NCBI GenBank assembly: GCA_000711775.1
Contig: ARYC01000340.1
Coordinates: 85,538-149,537 of the forward strand
DNA: 64,000 nucleotides
Source: Oxytricha trifallax
Taxonomy: Eukaryota; Ciliophora; Spirotrichea; Sporadotrichida; Oxytrichidae
Direction of reading: 5' to 3'
Both the position numbers and the translations under genes were made by a program. Shown one piece after another: positions 37,274 through 48,600 of the stretch (positions are counted from its first letter, which is position 1; each line of letters opens with the position of its first letter). Below the pieces are notes generated by a model. That model made no database searches. It saw only the letters and a program-made list of their open reading frames with translations, and was not told where the DNA came from.

Positions 37274-38911
37274 ATGGATCATACATAATTCAGTGGAGGG
37301 CCAAGAAATGGCAAAAATCAACATTGGGAAAACAGACAGAAGGAGAACCAAAATACTTACATCAAGAAGAGAGAGTTCTGGCAAGCAGTTCAAGAGGTTC
37401 GTTTCGCCCACAGAGATAGAAGTAAAGATCAGGAAGTACTAGGCAAGAAAGAAGAAGAAAACAGAAAGGTTCCCCTTAACAAACAGATGGGATTCAAGAG
37501 CAAGCTGAAGATTGGGTAATCAAACCCCAGTAAGAAGATAAACGAGCCTATGATTCAAAGAGTGGAACTTGAAAAGCACATGGACGGATCAAAATGTCTA
37601 CAGGGTGACTTGATGGAATTCAAGAAAATCATCGACCTGACAGAAGTGTAATGCTAAGGATTTGACAAGATTATATATGCTAAGAAAGGTTGGAAGCCGA
37701 TGGTGACAAGGATGATCACTGTTGTTTGTTGCCCGAGTTCCAGAGTAAGACTCGAGAAAGCACTTGTGAGGAAGTATGAGGAGAGAAACGCAGCCAGAAG
37801 AAGAGGAGCAAGGGAGAGAGATTTGTGGTCTGAGAAACAGCTTGAGCATAAGCTAAAGATCAATGAAGATTGGATTCACTTTGATCTAATCCCAGGCAAT
37901 CATATTGTGGAGGAGACGATGGAATCAATCACAAGGTAAATCGAGGAACTACAGTTTAGCTAAGGAAAAACAAAAACCTTAGTCTTACCTCCAATGGTCG
38001 TGAATGACAAGGGAATTCAGATGATGGAAAGGAGCATTGGCAGAACGAATTGGAAATTGGAGAATGGCAAATTTTGGAGAGATGTGGAAGACGTAACAGG
38101 AGTTATAATTCCACTAAGTTGCCAAAGTAGCATGAAATACTGCAAGAATTGGGTCGTGCTAAAGATAGAGAGAAAATCTATGGTGCTGGAGATCTATGAT
38201 ACTAGAAGAGCGGTAGGCAGCTATGCAATACTATAAAGGTATGCTGATCAAATCAGCGAACTGGCCATAGGGGTTGTAGGAAGGGACTTCAGAGTTAATA
38301 AGCTACTGATCATGACAGAGACAAACCAAGTAGCAGATCCTGTAGATTGCGGAATTCTTTCGGCCCTTATCATCAACCACCTTGCGTTGGAGCTACAAGG
38401 AGAACCAGTATTCTAAATCTTCGCAAAAGATTGGCTAAACATGCAAAGATACTACCTTATGTTTAACCTGGAGGTTGTACATAATAAAATGGAGATCGGT
38501 AGATCGGGGATGGCGATATAGGAAGAAGAAGTGGAGATAGACTTAGAAAAGAAAGGAGAGTTGATATGGCAACTAGCCAACGAGGAGATGGGCACAGACT
38601 CAACACATTTCAACCAAGCTATTGATGGATGGGACAACATAGTCATGAGGGAATATCCAAGAGGGGACTTAGAACAAGAGCTCACGGAGTTAGAAGGGAA
38701 ATTCAGCTAAATCATCGAGGAAGCCTCAGGAGTAGAAGAGTATCTTCCAAAGGATAATACTAAGCCAGTTTAAGATGGGAAAGATGCAGGAAGGAAACCA
38801 GTAGGCAAGGAAGACGACTTGGAAACATAGGCACTACTTGGTAAGCACGGCAATAACAAGGAGGAGGAAGTGCATCAAAATCAGACCCGGGAATCAGAGG
38901 ACACACTATGA
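37274..38911 (+). CDS. C48 (Ulp1/SENP)-like cysteine protease ORF, intact
   Basis: One uninterrupted 545-codon frame from ATG 37274 to TGA 38909-38911, with TAA/TAG as Gln. C48 enzymes cleave SUMO or related ubiquitin-like tails; transposon-borne versions are known, including in NeSL-type retrotransposons. The basic N-terminal third carries WENRQKENQNTYIKKREFWQ. A long Arg/Lys/Glu helix (RKYEERNAARRRGARERD) follows. The protease-like core has KNWVVLKIERKSMVLEIYDT (Trp293, Asp309) and TNQVADPVDCGILSALIINH (Gln352, Cys359), matching the His-Trp...Asp...Gln...Asp-Cys-Gly order of the family. The usual catalytic His is Asn292, so activity is uncertain. The C-terminal ~140 residues are acidic and Glu-rich. 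Intactness in a region where nearly all else is broken suggests youth or selection. Confidence 0.8.
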
Positions 38912-39043
38912 GAGCGGGGAACCGCCATAGAACGGAGGCTTTAGTTTCTCTGAATATCTACTTTTATACTTGCTGGTAATTTAAGGATTGTGATTAAATC
39001 TTGCATTTATTTTAATTTACCTAAAGTATTTTACTACTACTAC
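38912..39043 (+). other. 3' region of the retrotransposon with (TAC)n tail
   Basis: About 130 bp after the protease stop: a GC-richer start (GAACCGCCATAGAACGGAGG), then AT-rich sequence ending TTTTACTACTACTAC at the target duplication. The simple-repeat end is typical of target-primed reverse transcription. Confidence 0.7.
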
Positions 39044-39057
39044 TAAATAAATATTAA
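39044..39057. repeat. Target-site duplication, right copy
   Basis: TAAATAAATATTAA, exact match to 33191-33204, directly after the (TAC)n 3' tail of the retrotransposon. Confidence 0.88.
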
Positions 39058-39416
39058 GTCAAAATAGTGGCAGTAAAGTTGGCCAATTTAGATGATCTTG
39101 GAATCTTTCGATAAAAATTTAAAAATTAGCTGGACTTAATTTTTGGAAGTACTATTTTATCTGATTTCTGGAGATAATCAACTTTACTTTAATTAAAGCC
39201 CATAATTTAATTAATTTAGAGGTGTTTAATAAAATTGAAGTCATTTCACTCTAGTATAAAGATAAAATTGTACCACCAAAAATAACGTCTAGCAAATAAT
39301 AAATTCACTTTAGAAAGAGCACAAGATAATTTAAATTGGCCATATTTTAACTACCACGATATTGATTTAATATTTATTTATTTTTAACTAATTATTATAA
39401 TTCAAATGTATTCCTA

Positions 39417-40918
39417 AAATAATAACTATCAAAGATAAAAGTAATTGCACTATTAATGATATCAAATGAGAAACTTATCGATGAAAATTTAAGCCCCATA
39501 TGGAAAGGAAGCTGTTACAATAAATAACATGCTACAACGTAATAATTATGCAGTCAAATATTTTAAAAAAGTAAATAAAAAAATAAAAAAGAATATAATA
39601 TTTTGTGAAAGATTTGTGGTACTTTATATGAAAAGGAATTTTGATATGAAACATTTTATATAATATTGTCAAGATTTTAATATATAAAAAGAAAATTAAG
39701 AAAAATAAGTTTATCAAGATCATCTAATAAAATAAAATTAAATATTAATGATGATTGATAAAAATAATAAAATTAATATAGACTAGAATAATCTTGATTT
39801 TGGTAGTTGTCAAAGTGTTGCAATGAATTGCAATTTAAATATGTGTTCTAGGTGATTTCTCGGGTGAGGGAAATTTCGAAGAGTTTATTGTTGTATTTTT
39901 TAGTGGTGGTAGTCTTTTCCTCAATTATTTATAAATACCTATATTATTAAGATTTCTGTTTTATACATAAAATTAAATATTTTTAATTTTCTACAATATT
40001 TTCTTATTAATTATGATATATGTATTTATATGTAACTTTTTAATATCAATAATACATTGATAATGAATTTTAACTTTAATGTTATTCTTAATTATTATTT
40101 ATATAAATCAATTTTTATATCATTCTTTTATATTAATGACTTGCCAAAGAATAAGTATAAACCTTATAATTAAATCCTATGAATATTTGTTTAGTATATG
40201 ATATTGTAATTTTAATTGAGATTTTGATTTTCTAAAAATATATATTAGTAAATTAATATAAAATTAAAAAAATTGAGTAAAAAAACTACCCTATGGAGCG
40301 ATATACTGCACATGTTTTTAAAAATTCGCCCCTTCTTTTTATCTTATAAATACATTTTCATTTTATTTATTTTTTATGTTAATTTTCTTATTGATAACTA
40401 GATTTTATGTTTTCTTTTTTATGCTTAAAACTTTCATTTTATTATATATTATTATTTTCGTCAATTAAATCATTATATTTTTTTCATTAATTATATTATT
40501 TTTTAATTTAACTAAATATTTTAATAACATGATTATATATTAATCTTATTTATTATCATAATTTTAATTCCATATTTTATTCAGAATATTCACATATACC
40601 TTTCTATTGGATAAAAATAGTTTATGAATTTAATTATATATAATATTTAAGGCAGTGTAGTCTAATTAACATTGCCATTTAGTTTTAGTTCAAAAAGTTC
40701 CTAATTTAAATATCAATATACTGTTTAAATTTGAAAATTTAATTCATAAATGCTAGCAGATTAAGAAATTTATTTTTCTAAATTATTAAATTAATTTTGA
40801 TTTGATTTATAATATATAATTCAATTTATTTACTTAGTTCGGTAACAATTCTTTCAGACAATTTCTGTTTTCTTAAAATCTATTTTGGATTAAAAATATA
40901 AATAAAATAATGATTAAT
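39417..40918. other. AT-rich spacer between two elements
   Basis: No gene recognised. A patch at 39790-39910 is a little richer in G but has no convincing frame. The last three bases (40916-40918, AAT) are the left target duplication of the TBE-type element. Confidence 0.45.
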
Positions 40919-40996
40919 CAAAACCCAAAAACCTCTTAATGAGGTTTATAAGTGCTTTGATTTGTAGGGAATTTGTTAGGGGTTGGGGTTATTAAT
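40919..40996. repeat. TBE-type left terminal inverted repeat (78 bp)
   Basis: Complementary to 44832-44909 with few mismatches; contains the shared block AATGAGGTTTATAAGTGCTT. The outermost bases are telomere-like C/A runs. Confidence 0.93.
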
Positions 40997-41059
40997 AGGT
41001 TTTAATATGAAATTTATAGTAAATGTATTTAATTTAATCACTCAAAATGCACTTTTGGA

Positions 41060-42268
41060 TCATGTGGGAGAGGTCTAAAGTTTATCTTGCTTAACCACAA
41101 CTCTATCTGCTCTATTGATATGTCTGATCTTGAGTTTGGTTTTATTATTATTATTTATTCTGCCATATTTTTTGTTGATTAAGAGACTCTATTTTTGTCT
41201 ATAAACTACTTTATTCTTTGATTAGCATCTTTTTCGCACCTAGTTGAGTAGTAATCGTTGCGAGTCACATCGCACTATATTATGATTATTGCCGCTAAAG
41301 CTTAACACATCCCACCAAAAGTCACCATCTCTCCAGTCTTCTCTTTCTGGATAGTACCCTTGATTTCCCATTAAAGTTTCAAGCCTTAATACTTCCACTC
41401 TTGAGGCTCTGTTGAAATCGATTATTGCCTCTATTACAGGTGAGAAGTTTATCATTATATTTTCTGGCTTCAAATCTCTGTGAACAAACCCTAACTTGTG
41501 AAGCTCTTTAATAACTTGTATTGTCTGAGTTGCTATTTATCCAGGCTACTTATGATTCCTTTGATCTGTAATGAAATCTCTTAGGGTCATTTCATAGATC
41601 AAATAACTACACTCTTTGAACTTTGCTTGAGTGAGTACCTGATACTCATTTGTAAACTCCATTTAATATTTATCATCACTTAATAGATAGTTGAATAGAT
41701 ACACCTTGTATGCATATTGATGATCATTGATAACTTTCTTATCAAAGGAGTCTTCTAATATAAGGTAGCTTCAAAGTGAAGTGTCTAGGTCAATTTAGGC
41801 AAGAACAGGAATATTTTTATACTGAATTTTAAAAATGATCTTTGTGATTTCGGATGCTAGTAGGTTGAGTGTTTTCTTCACATATTCTGATTCACAAGCT
41901 TGTTCGAGCTCTTCCACTTTTGAAGATTCTCTTGCTTTTCTTTTGTTTAGTTACTTTTATTCATCTTCATCCTTTTCAATCTCTAAATCTTTCTTGTGAG
42001 CTTTTAAAAAATGCTTCCTTAAATATCTTGTATGCGCATACTGCTTATGGCACTCGAAGCAATCATACTTCCCATCGATTTAGTCATGCTTTAAGTATAC
42101 AGTAGGCTTGGCTTCTCTATGCTCATTCATATGCCTATACCAACTAGATTTATGAGCGAAGTCTCTCTCAAACTTCACACAAAAGTAGACTTCTACTTCT
42201 TCAGTTTGCAAAGGAATTTCATTAATACCTTTCTCCTCCTCACTGTCTCCCACACACTTATTTGTCAT
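41060..42268 (-). pseudogene. TBE zinc-finger kinase protein (57-kDa-type homologue), one internal TGA
   Basis: From ATG 42268 to TGA 41060-41062, about 402 codons with TAA/TAG as Gln. The N-terminus has a poor first finger (FCVKFERDFAHKSSWYRHMN, second Cys replaced by Phe) and a good C2H2 finger (CFECHKQYAHTRYLRKHFLK, then AH). A charged linker leads to a protein-kinase fold: ECSYLIYEMTLRDFI (hinge), KELHKLGFVHRDLKPENIMI (catalytic loop, HRD at 263-265), IIDFNRAS (DFN in place of DFG, Asp284) and MGNQGYYPERED in the activation-segment/APE position. This domain pair is the signature of the third TBE gene product, whose function is not established. One in-frame TGA (41771-41773) sits between linker and kinase, in a SLxSYLILEDS context. 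The finger defect and TGA suggest decay; DFN may be a family feature or damage. Confidence 0.88.
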
Positions 42269-42965
42269 TTATTTTCTATTATTAATTTCTATTTTAATAA
42301 ATGAAACTTCAAGTGATAGCTCTGGTAGTTCTTTATGAGAGTTCATCTCCCAGCTATTACACTTTTTATTGCTGCCAAATGTAAGTCTCATTTAGTTTGA
42401 TGGAAGTGCTGTTGTTTTTCTTAAAATGATAGCGCTCAGATTTAAATTTTGAATTAAAATTTATAAAACTGCCTCTATAACTTAGAGCTTATATGAGAGC
42501 TTTGCAAGCCTATAAGTTTCAAGGGAAGCTCTTAGAGTATTAGAGAAGAGTGTTAAGAGACGATCCAGCTCAAAATATAGATGATAAAGTAATCATTTTC
42601 CTATCAATAATAAATTGATTATAGTAAGTACCGATTTAGGAGGTGCACCTAATCAAGTAAGCTGCTTTAGGAGGTATTTTGTCATTTTATGATTAAATTT
42701 ACGGTACTCCTAATTAAGAACTAGCATTTTAGGAGCTGTTCTTAATTAAGTACGTACCAATTTAAATTAATAAATATGGAACTATAACAGTAGAAATGGA
42801 TATCAATCTCTCAAGTTTGAAAACAGTTCTCTAAACTATCTCCATATCCTGCTAAGGGGTTGACCTCCTATAGGATGCCCATATTTAATAGTAAGTTTTT
42901 CAGAGGTATATAATTGAAATCAATAAACTTAAATTTGAATATCATTTCTTAGATCTGTAAACAAG
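42269..42965. promoter_or_regulatory. Divergent intergenic region of the TBE-type element
   Basis: A 697-bp gap between the start codons of the minus-strand kinase gene and the plus-strand 22-kDa gene, so it should hold both promoters. It contains a cluster of related AGGAG/CTCCT motifs at 42636-42755, including the near-palindrome AGGAGGTGCACCTAAT and copies of TTTAGGAGGT. These could be binding sites or repeats; no experimental parallel is known to me. Confidence 0.45.
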
Positions 42966-43598
42966 ATGGAGTCAATGAATGAAGTAATGAAAATAGTGCA
43001 AGCACAAGAATTGATTCAGAGATTTAGAAGCAAGGAGGATTTGCACCGCTACCTGGTGCAGCAAGGTAATGAACTCATAGTAACTCATCTTGATTATGTT
43101 GTTGGTTTGTTCTTGCCAACGAAGGAAGGTACCAAAATTTCATTTCTAAGGGCGATACTCTGCGAAGAGAAGAAAGCATTGAAAACTTAAGATGTAAAGT
43201 TTGCAGAGATTCCAAACTATCCAGAAATCTCAGTGACTAACTTATATGATGATGCTATGAATGACCCAGAGGTTTCGTAGTACCTTCCCACTAAGAAGCA
43301 GTTGTCAAATAAACTACCTGAAAGAAACTATTTCTTTGGCATACTTGCAACAATAAAAGGTGATTACCTGAAAGAAATTATTCAAGAATCTCAAAAGAAA
43401 AGGTACAGCATCTCTTCAGAAGATAAGGACAAACAGAGGATCAAGATAAGTGAGAGCTGGTTATCAGAGCTGTAGAAGCACCCTTATATTTCAAGTAAGA
43501 TTTGTAGCTTAACTATTTAGAAAAATCTGGTACTGGCATCTTTTGATGAAGGAATAGAGCAAGCTTCACTGAGATCGAAAGTCGCAGACAAAGTATGA
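42966..43598 (+). CDS. TBE ~22-kDa ORF homologue
   Basis: A 210-codon frame from ATG 42966 to TGA 43596-43598, using TAA/TAG as Gln. It begins MESMNEVMKIVQAQELIQRF and includes YLPTKKQLSNKLPERNYFFG and ISESWLSELQKHPYISSKIC; it is helical and charged, without a known domain. TBE elements encode a 22-kDa protein of unknown function in this position, convergent with the transposase; the predicted mass here (about 24 kDa) agrees. After the TGA the same frame continues with a basic Lys/Arg/Gln stretch to a second TGA at about 43747. A neighbouring frame also reads well (LYSNIQPPDSMIIDAGAGSK), so the original C-terminus may have been longer and lost to a point change or frameshift. Confidence 0.8.
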
Positions 43599-43727
43599 AG
43601 TTAGCAAGAGACTTTATTCAAATATTTAGCCTCCAGATTCAATGATCATAGATGCTGGAGCTGGCAGCAAGAGAAGAAACATAGGCCCAAGCAAGCAAGA
43701 AGTAGAAGAAAAGAAAGAGAAGTCAGC

Positions 43728-44828
43728 TCACTCTAAGAATTTTAATTGTGACTTATATATTTATTAACTTAACTTCAAAACTTATTTATATACACTCACT
43801 CTCCCTTCTTTAGCACACTTTTATGCCAACTAATTATCAACTCTCTTAGCTGAACTTTTTATAAAGTCGATTGTATCGATAGGTAAGTAATGCATCAAGT
43901 GGTATAGCTGCAGTTTCTTGTAATGACCTTTTAAAATACCCCAGTAGAAGTCAATTCCATTAAACAATGGACTGTAAGGTACGTTGAACACTGGTGTTAT
44001 TCTTAGTTGTTCATAACTATTCCTTGTTTCTTTTGTCTTATTAACAGAAAGGTTATCAACGAATAGTATAATCTCTTATTCAGGGTACTTCTCTCTCAGC
44101 TGTTCTAAGAACTTAATATATTGCTCTGTCTTAATTGAGCGAGGATGAATAACATAGGTTTCTAAACCAACATCCTCGCTAATACCTCCAAGAATTGCCA
44201 TTGTTTATACGTTGACTTTTTAGTCATACACTTCTATATTACTATGCCTCTTATACCAAGACTTCTAGATGAAAGTGTTGAAGGTAAACACAGCTTCGTC
44301 GGCATGAATAAACTTAATATTTTTCTATTAGGCTCTCTTTCTGCATTTAATTATAAATATAATTTAAGTTGTTGTTGTAAAATAGCAGAGTGAAATCAAT
44401 TACTTACTTGGTACGATTTACACCTTTGTAAGAGATAATGTTTCATTTATAAATGTTTACTACAGATTATGCAGAGATCTTCAACTCAGGGAACTGGTGG
44501 TGAAACATAATAGTTCGTTAGTCGAGAGAGAAGTGAGCCAAATACTTCAACATTTTTTCATTAATAAGATAGTCAATATGCTTCTATAGAAACTTTGACT
44601 CCCTCTAAGGCTAAGAATTCAGCTATAATTGCATTGATTACCCGCCTTCAAGCAGTGAGAGCGAACAGTTGAGGGACTACGCTTTAAGAGCAGTGCAATA
44701 GACTTATAGTTCAGTGCTGATTTCACTTATTTAATATACATATCACATCCATAACCCAGTTTAAACACTAAATCTATATACTCTTCATCATAAATAAACC
44801 CCAAAAGCTTGTAATTTTAGTCTTGCAT
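43728..44828 (-). pseudogene. TBE transposase (42-kDa-type, IS630/Tc1 superfamily), damaged
   Basis: Starts at ATG 44828, 4 bp inside the element from the terminal repeat, and ends at TGA 43728-43730. The N-terminus carries a helix-turn-helix-like SIALLLKRSPSTVRSHCLKA. The catalytic domain reads IKFIHADEAVFTFNTF (first Asp, 44298-44300), IILFVDNLSVNK (second Asp, 44055-44057) and VPYSPLFNGIDFYWGILKGH (third acidic residue, 43950-43952). Thirty-four residues separate the last two, as in DD34E enzymes, but the third position is Asp rather than the usual Glu. Lesions: a frameshift near 44620, a TGA near 44447 and a frameshift near 44310. From 44320 to the end (about 195 codons) the frame is clean. 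The enzyme would cut and join the 78-bp ends; in Oxytricha such transposases are implicated in genome rearrangement. Confidence 0.9.
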
Positions 44829-44831
44829 TTA

Positions 44832-44909
44832 ATTAATAAACCCAACCCATAACAAATTCCCTACAAATCAAAGCACTTATAAACCTCATTAAGGGGTTTT
44901 GGGATTTTG
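44832..44909. repeat. TBE-type right terminal inverted repeat (78 bp)
   Basis: Inverted copy of 40919-40996, ending GGGGTTTTGGGATTTTG and followed by the AAT target duplication. Confidence 0.93.
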
Positions 44910-44912
44910 AAT

Positions 44913-45695
<783 letters not shown>

Positions 45696-48600
45696 GAAAG
45701 TCTTTCATTAAATGATCCTATAATGTATATTTATCGACTTTATTTATTATAATAAACTCATATATTTTATATTAATTATAAGTTTACTCTCTTAGAGGAT
45801 ATTTAGCTTGCATAATTTTTACAAATAGTTTAATTACTTAGTTATATTCAACTTTTTGTAATACATTCTAGTGTTTAAAATATTAAAATTAATCAATGTT
45901 TAATCCTAGAACTCTACTTGCTAGAATTGCAACCTATTTGTAAGTAAGTAATAGATCAATCAAAGCAAGTATAATCTTCTTTATAAGGAGTTAAAGTTTG
46001 TAAAAACATATTAATTAATGAAATATTGATTTATGAAAAGTAACATAGATTTAAATATCATCTTAGTTTAAATTATTACGTTTTTACAAGCAGTTTTATA
46101 ATAATTTGGCATACTATAATTACCTTTCTCAAAAATGTTTATTAATTATTATGGTTGAATTATAAATTTATTGCTTAAAGAAAATAGAGTCTGTATTGTT
46201 CCTTCATACAAAAACCATTATTAATATTACATTATAAAAAGAATTAATTCCAATCTGATTTTAATGTTCTCAGATTTTCTGTTTTGAATTTAATTGTAGA
46301 GAATTATCAAACATATTAGCAGAACTTTTATTTAATTTTAAATTCAAGCATTAATAAAATTAATGTTAACCAAAAACTCACTTTGAGTAATAAAAACAAA
46401 AATGAGCTTCTTGCAATTAATCATTTAAAATATTATAACTTAAGTTTTTTCTATAATTTTATCTCTAACCTTAAAAACTATGGACCCTAATGCTATTTTT
46501 AAGATGTTTTCATAACTAAAAGCTTGCATTAGATTTGTAAATTTCTGATGTTTTTAAGACTGTTTTTGAGTTACTGTTGTTGAAGCTGAAATTCACAGAA
46601 TTGAGATCATGAAAGCATTTTATCCTAAAAGTATCTATCAGATGGTATGTGGTAAACTTTTAATCTATCGCTAAATATAAGAACTCTTAGATTTTTGAGG
46701 AGCAGTAAGTGTTTTCCATTTTGATTATGTACTATCTTTTGCAGTTTAGTATTATCCTATGACACCTTAACTGTAATCAAAATATTGCATTCTCTTAATA
46801 AAATTGTATGACTCTCTTTGATTTCAACAAAATTATATTTAATATATATTTTTAACTAATTTTATTAAATGAGATTTCAGGAATATAGTCTTTTAATAAT
46901 GATTTTCCTATTTTGTAATTTTCTATTCTAACTTTTTATTCTTAATAAGAGATTTATGAAAAATAAGTAGAATGCTATAATTTAAAATGAAAACTAATTC
47001 CACTTAAATGTTTAAGCATAGAAAATTACAGAAATGGAATCCAGAAACAGCTATATCATCTTTCTAGTATCTTTTATATTTTGCAACAACTGCCCACAAC
47101 TACTTTATTGTTCTCCTCTTTTTCCAGTGTCACTTGAGCTTTCGGTCAACTGGCTTCGCATTTCCTGCTGGTAAATATTGTTGAAATATAAATATTTAGA
47201 TATGTTTTTTGTAACTTACAAATTTTAGTGAATGACTAGCTACTCTAAGAAGACCATCTTAAATTTTCATTTTATAATTATTCATTATCTTTTTAATTTA
47301 CCAATTCTTGATTATATTTCATAATTGCTTTAAAAGATATTAAATTGAATTTAGGCAAGCAACATAATTCTTAAAATAATTTGATAAAAAATATATAAAG
47401 AAATCATGAGATTATTGAATATATGCTTCCTTGTATCCATCTAAAGGTTGATAATTATCATAAATGTATTGTTATCAATATTATGAAATTTATTCGATTT
47501 TAATTTTGTAAATAATCTGATTTATAATATTACTCTTTAAATTATCATTTGCAACTTTAAGTTTAAGAATTTTTATATACTTCACTTTTACAAAATCTTA
47601 TGAAATAGAATCAATATAAGATATTTTCAATATCATTTCCGCAATATAATTTCATACTTAAAGTTATGTTTTATCAAGTAATATTCCCATTATATCTTTC
47701 ATAATATTTTAACTATAAATTTAATTGTAAAACTTTGACTTTAAAAAGTTAAGAGTACGATGACAGTTGTCATCCTCCTGGTTAAAAGCACTTAGAAAAT
47801 TATGCTTAATACAAGTTAGAGTTGTGTTATTAAAAGAAAATATACTAATCTACATGTTGCTTACACGTTTATGTCCTTCTATTTTTTCCATTTTTGAAGT
47901 ACTGCTTTATTATGTAATAAATAGCACATAATTTCATTCCATAAAAATTTACGATCACTACTTGCTATTTTTAATAGATCTTCCTAGGATTTTATAATTT
48001 GCTTCTTATTTTATATTTTTTGTTCAGAATAAAATGATTATATTGCGTTTATAAAAGCAAATTGGAATAATCATTTCAATTCTAAGTAAAATCAGCCTAA
48101 CAAGTTGTTAAACGTAGTTAAATAGAGTTAGTAATTCATTTTTTTTCATTTATAAATCAAGGAAATCAAAAAATGCAACAATAACTAAATTTTAAAATAT
48201 ATTTATGTAATTAGAAGTATAAACTAAATAAGCTTTTGAATACATACAATAATACAAAGAGAAAGAGAATATATTAAATTAAAGTAAAACACTTTTTTCT
48301 GATATTTGCTGGCAAAGTCTCCTCCTTATTGCAATCAAAATTGTCCCTTATCAACAAAAAAATTAAGTTATTTTTGGCACATAACTTGAGGCAATAATTT
48401 AAGGGGACTATAATTAACACCTGACATCTTTAAATTGAATATTTTAATATTTTAAGTTGCATGATTCAGACATAAACTACTAGAAATGATCTTTATAACG
48501 CTTAATAAATTTTAATGCTTGCTAAATATTTATTTTCAATAATTATAATCTAATATTACATGTTAATTTAATTTATTCCATCGCTAACGATGCCTAAGTC

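Larger units (their letters stand above)
33205..39043 (+). mobile_element. Non-LTR retrotransposon carrying EN-RT ORF plus C48-type protease ORF
   Basis: 5839 bp between perfect 14-bp target duplications. From 5' to 3': a 36-bp leader, the endonuclease-reverse transcriptase ORF (33250 to about 37152, with a 676-bp secondary insertion), an exact second copy of the 36-bp leader (37226-37261), the intact protease-like ORF (37274-38911), ~130 bp of 3' region and a short (TAC)n tail at 39033-39043. Target duplication, absence of LTRs and a simple-repeat 3' end fit target-primed reverse transcription. No copy of the target sequence occurs at the junction between the two ORFs, so a single insertion is favoured. 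That event could be one bicistronic RNA or a template jump between two RNAs sharing a 5' leader. A related EN-RT copy begins at about 62085. Confidence 0.88.
33154..39416. mobile_element. Foldback repeat, copy 4, split by a retrotransposon
   Basis: The left outer end (33154-33204, starting GTAGGAATACAATTATATTT) and the rest of the element (39044-39416, ending TCAAATGTATTCCTA) belong together. Joining 33204 to 39058 restores a left arm that is complementary to the right arm across the junction. The arm keeps the family landmark GTGGCAGTAAAGTTGGCCAA. The 5839 bp in between is a later retrotransposon insertion flanked by a 14-bp duplication of arm sequence. Arms are more diverged than in copies 1 and 2. 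Confidence 0.85.
40919..44909. mobile_element. TBE/Tec-type DNA transposon, complete length
   Basis: 3991 bp with 78-bp terminal inverted repeats (40919-40996 and 44832-44909). Left end CAAAACCCAAAAACCTCTTA, right end (complement) CAAAATCCCAAAACCCCTTA; the outer bases resemble the C4A4 telomeric repeat of spirotrichs. Flanking AAT on both sides (40916-40918, 44910-44912) fits the ANT target duplication of TBE elements. The gene set is also that of TBEs: zinc-finger kinase (minus), ~22 kDa ORF (plus) and transposase (minus). Length and repeat size match what I recall for TBE1 (about 4.1 kb, 78-bp repeats). The transposase and kinase genes carry nonsense or frameshift lesions, so this copy is not autonomous in its present state. 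Confidence 0.94.

Noticed and set aside
37598..37863. Two minus-strand frames opposite the protease-like ORF
   Set aside because: They lie antisense to the uninterrupted 545-codon C48-like ORF and look like random translations; the plus frame has the domain motifs.
41869..42304. Plus-strand open frames across 41869-42304
   Set aside because: They are antisense to the zinc-finger kinase gene, whose C2H2 finger and kinase motifs are explicit on the minus strand.
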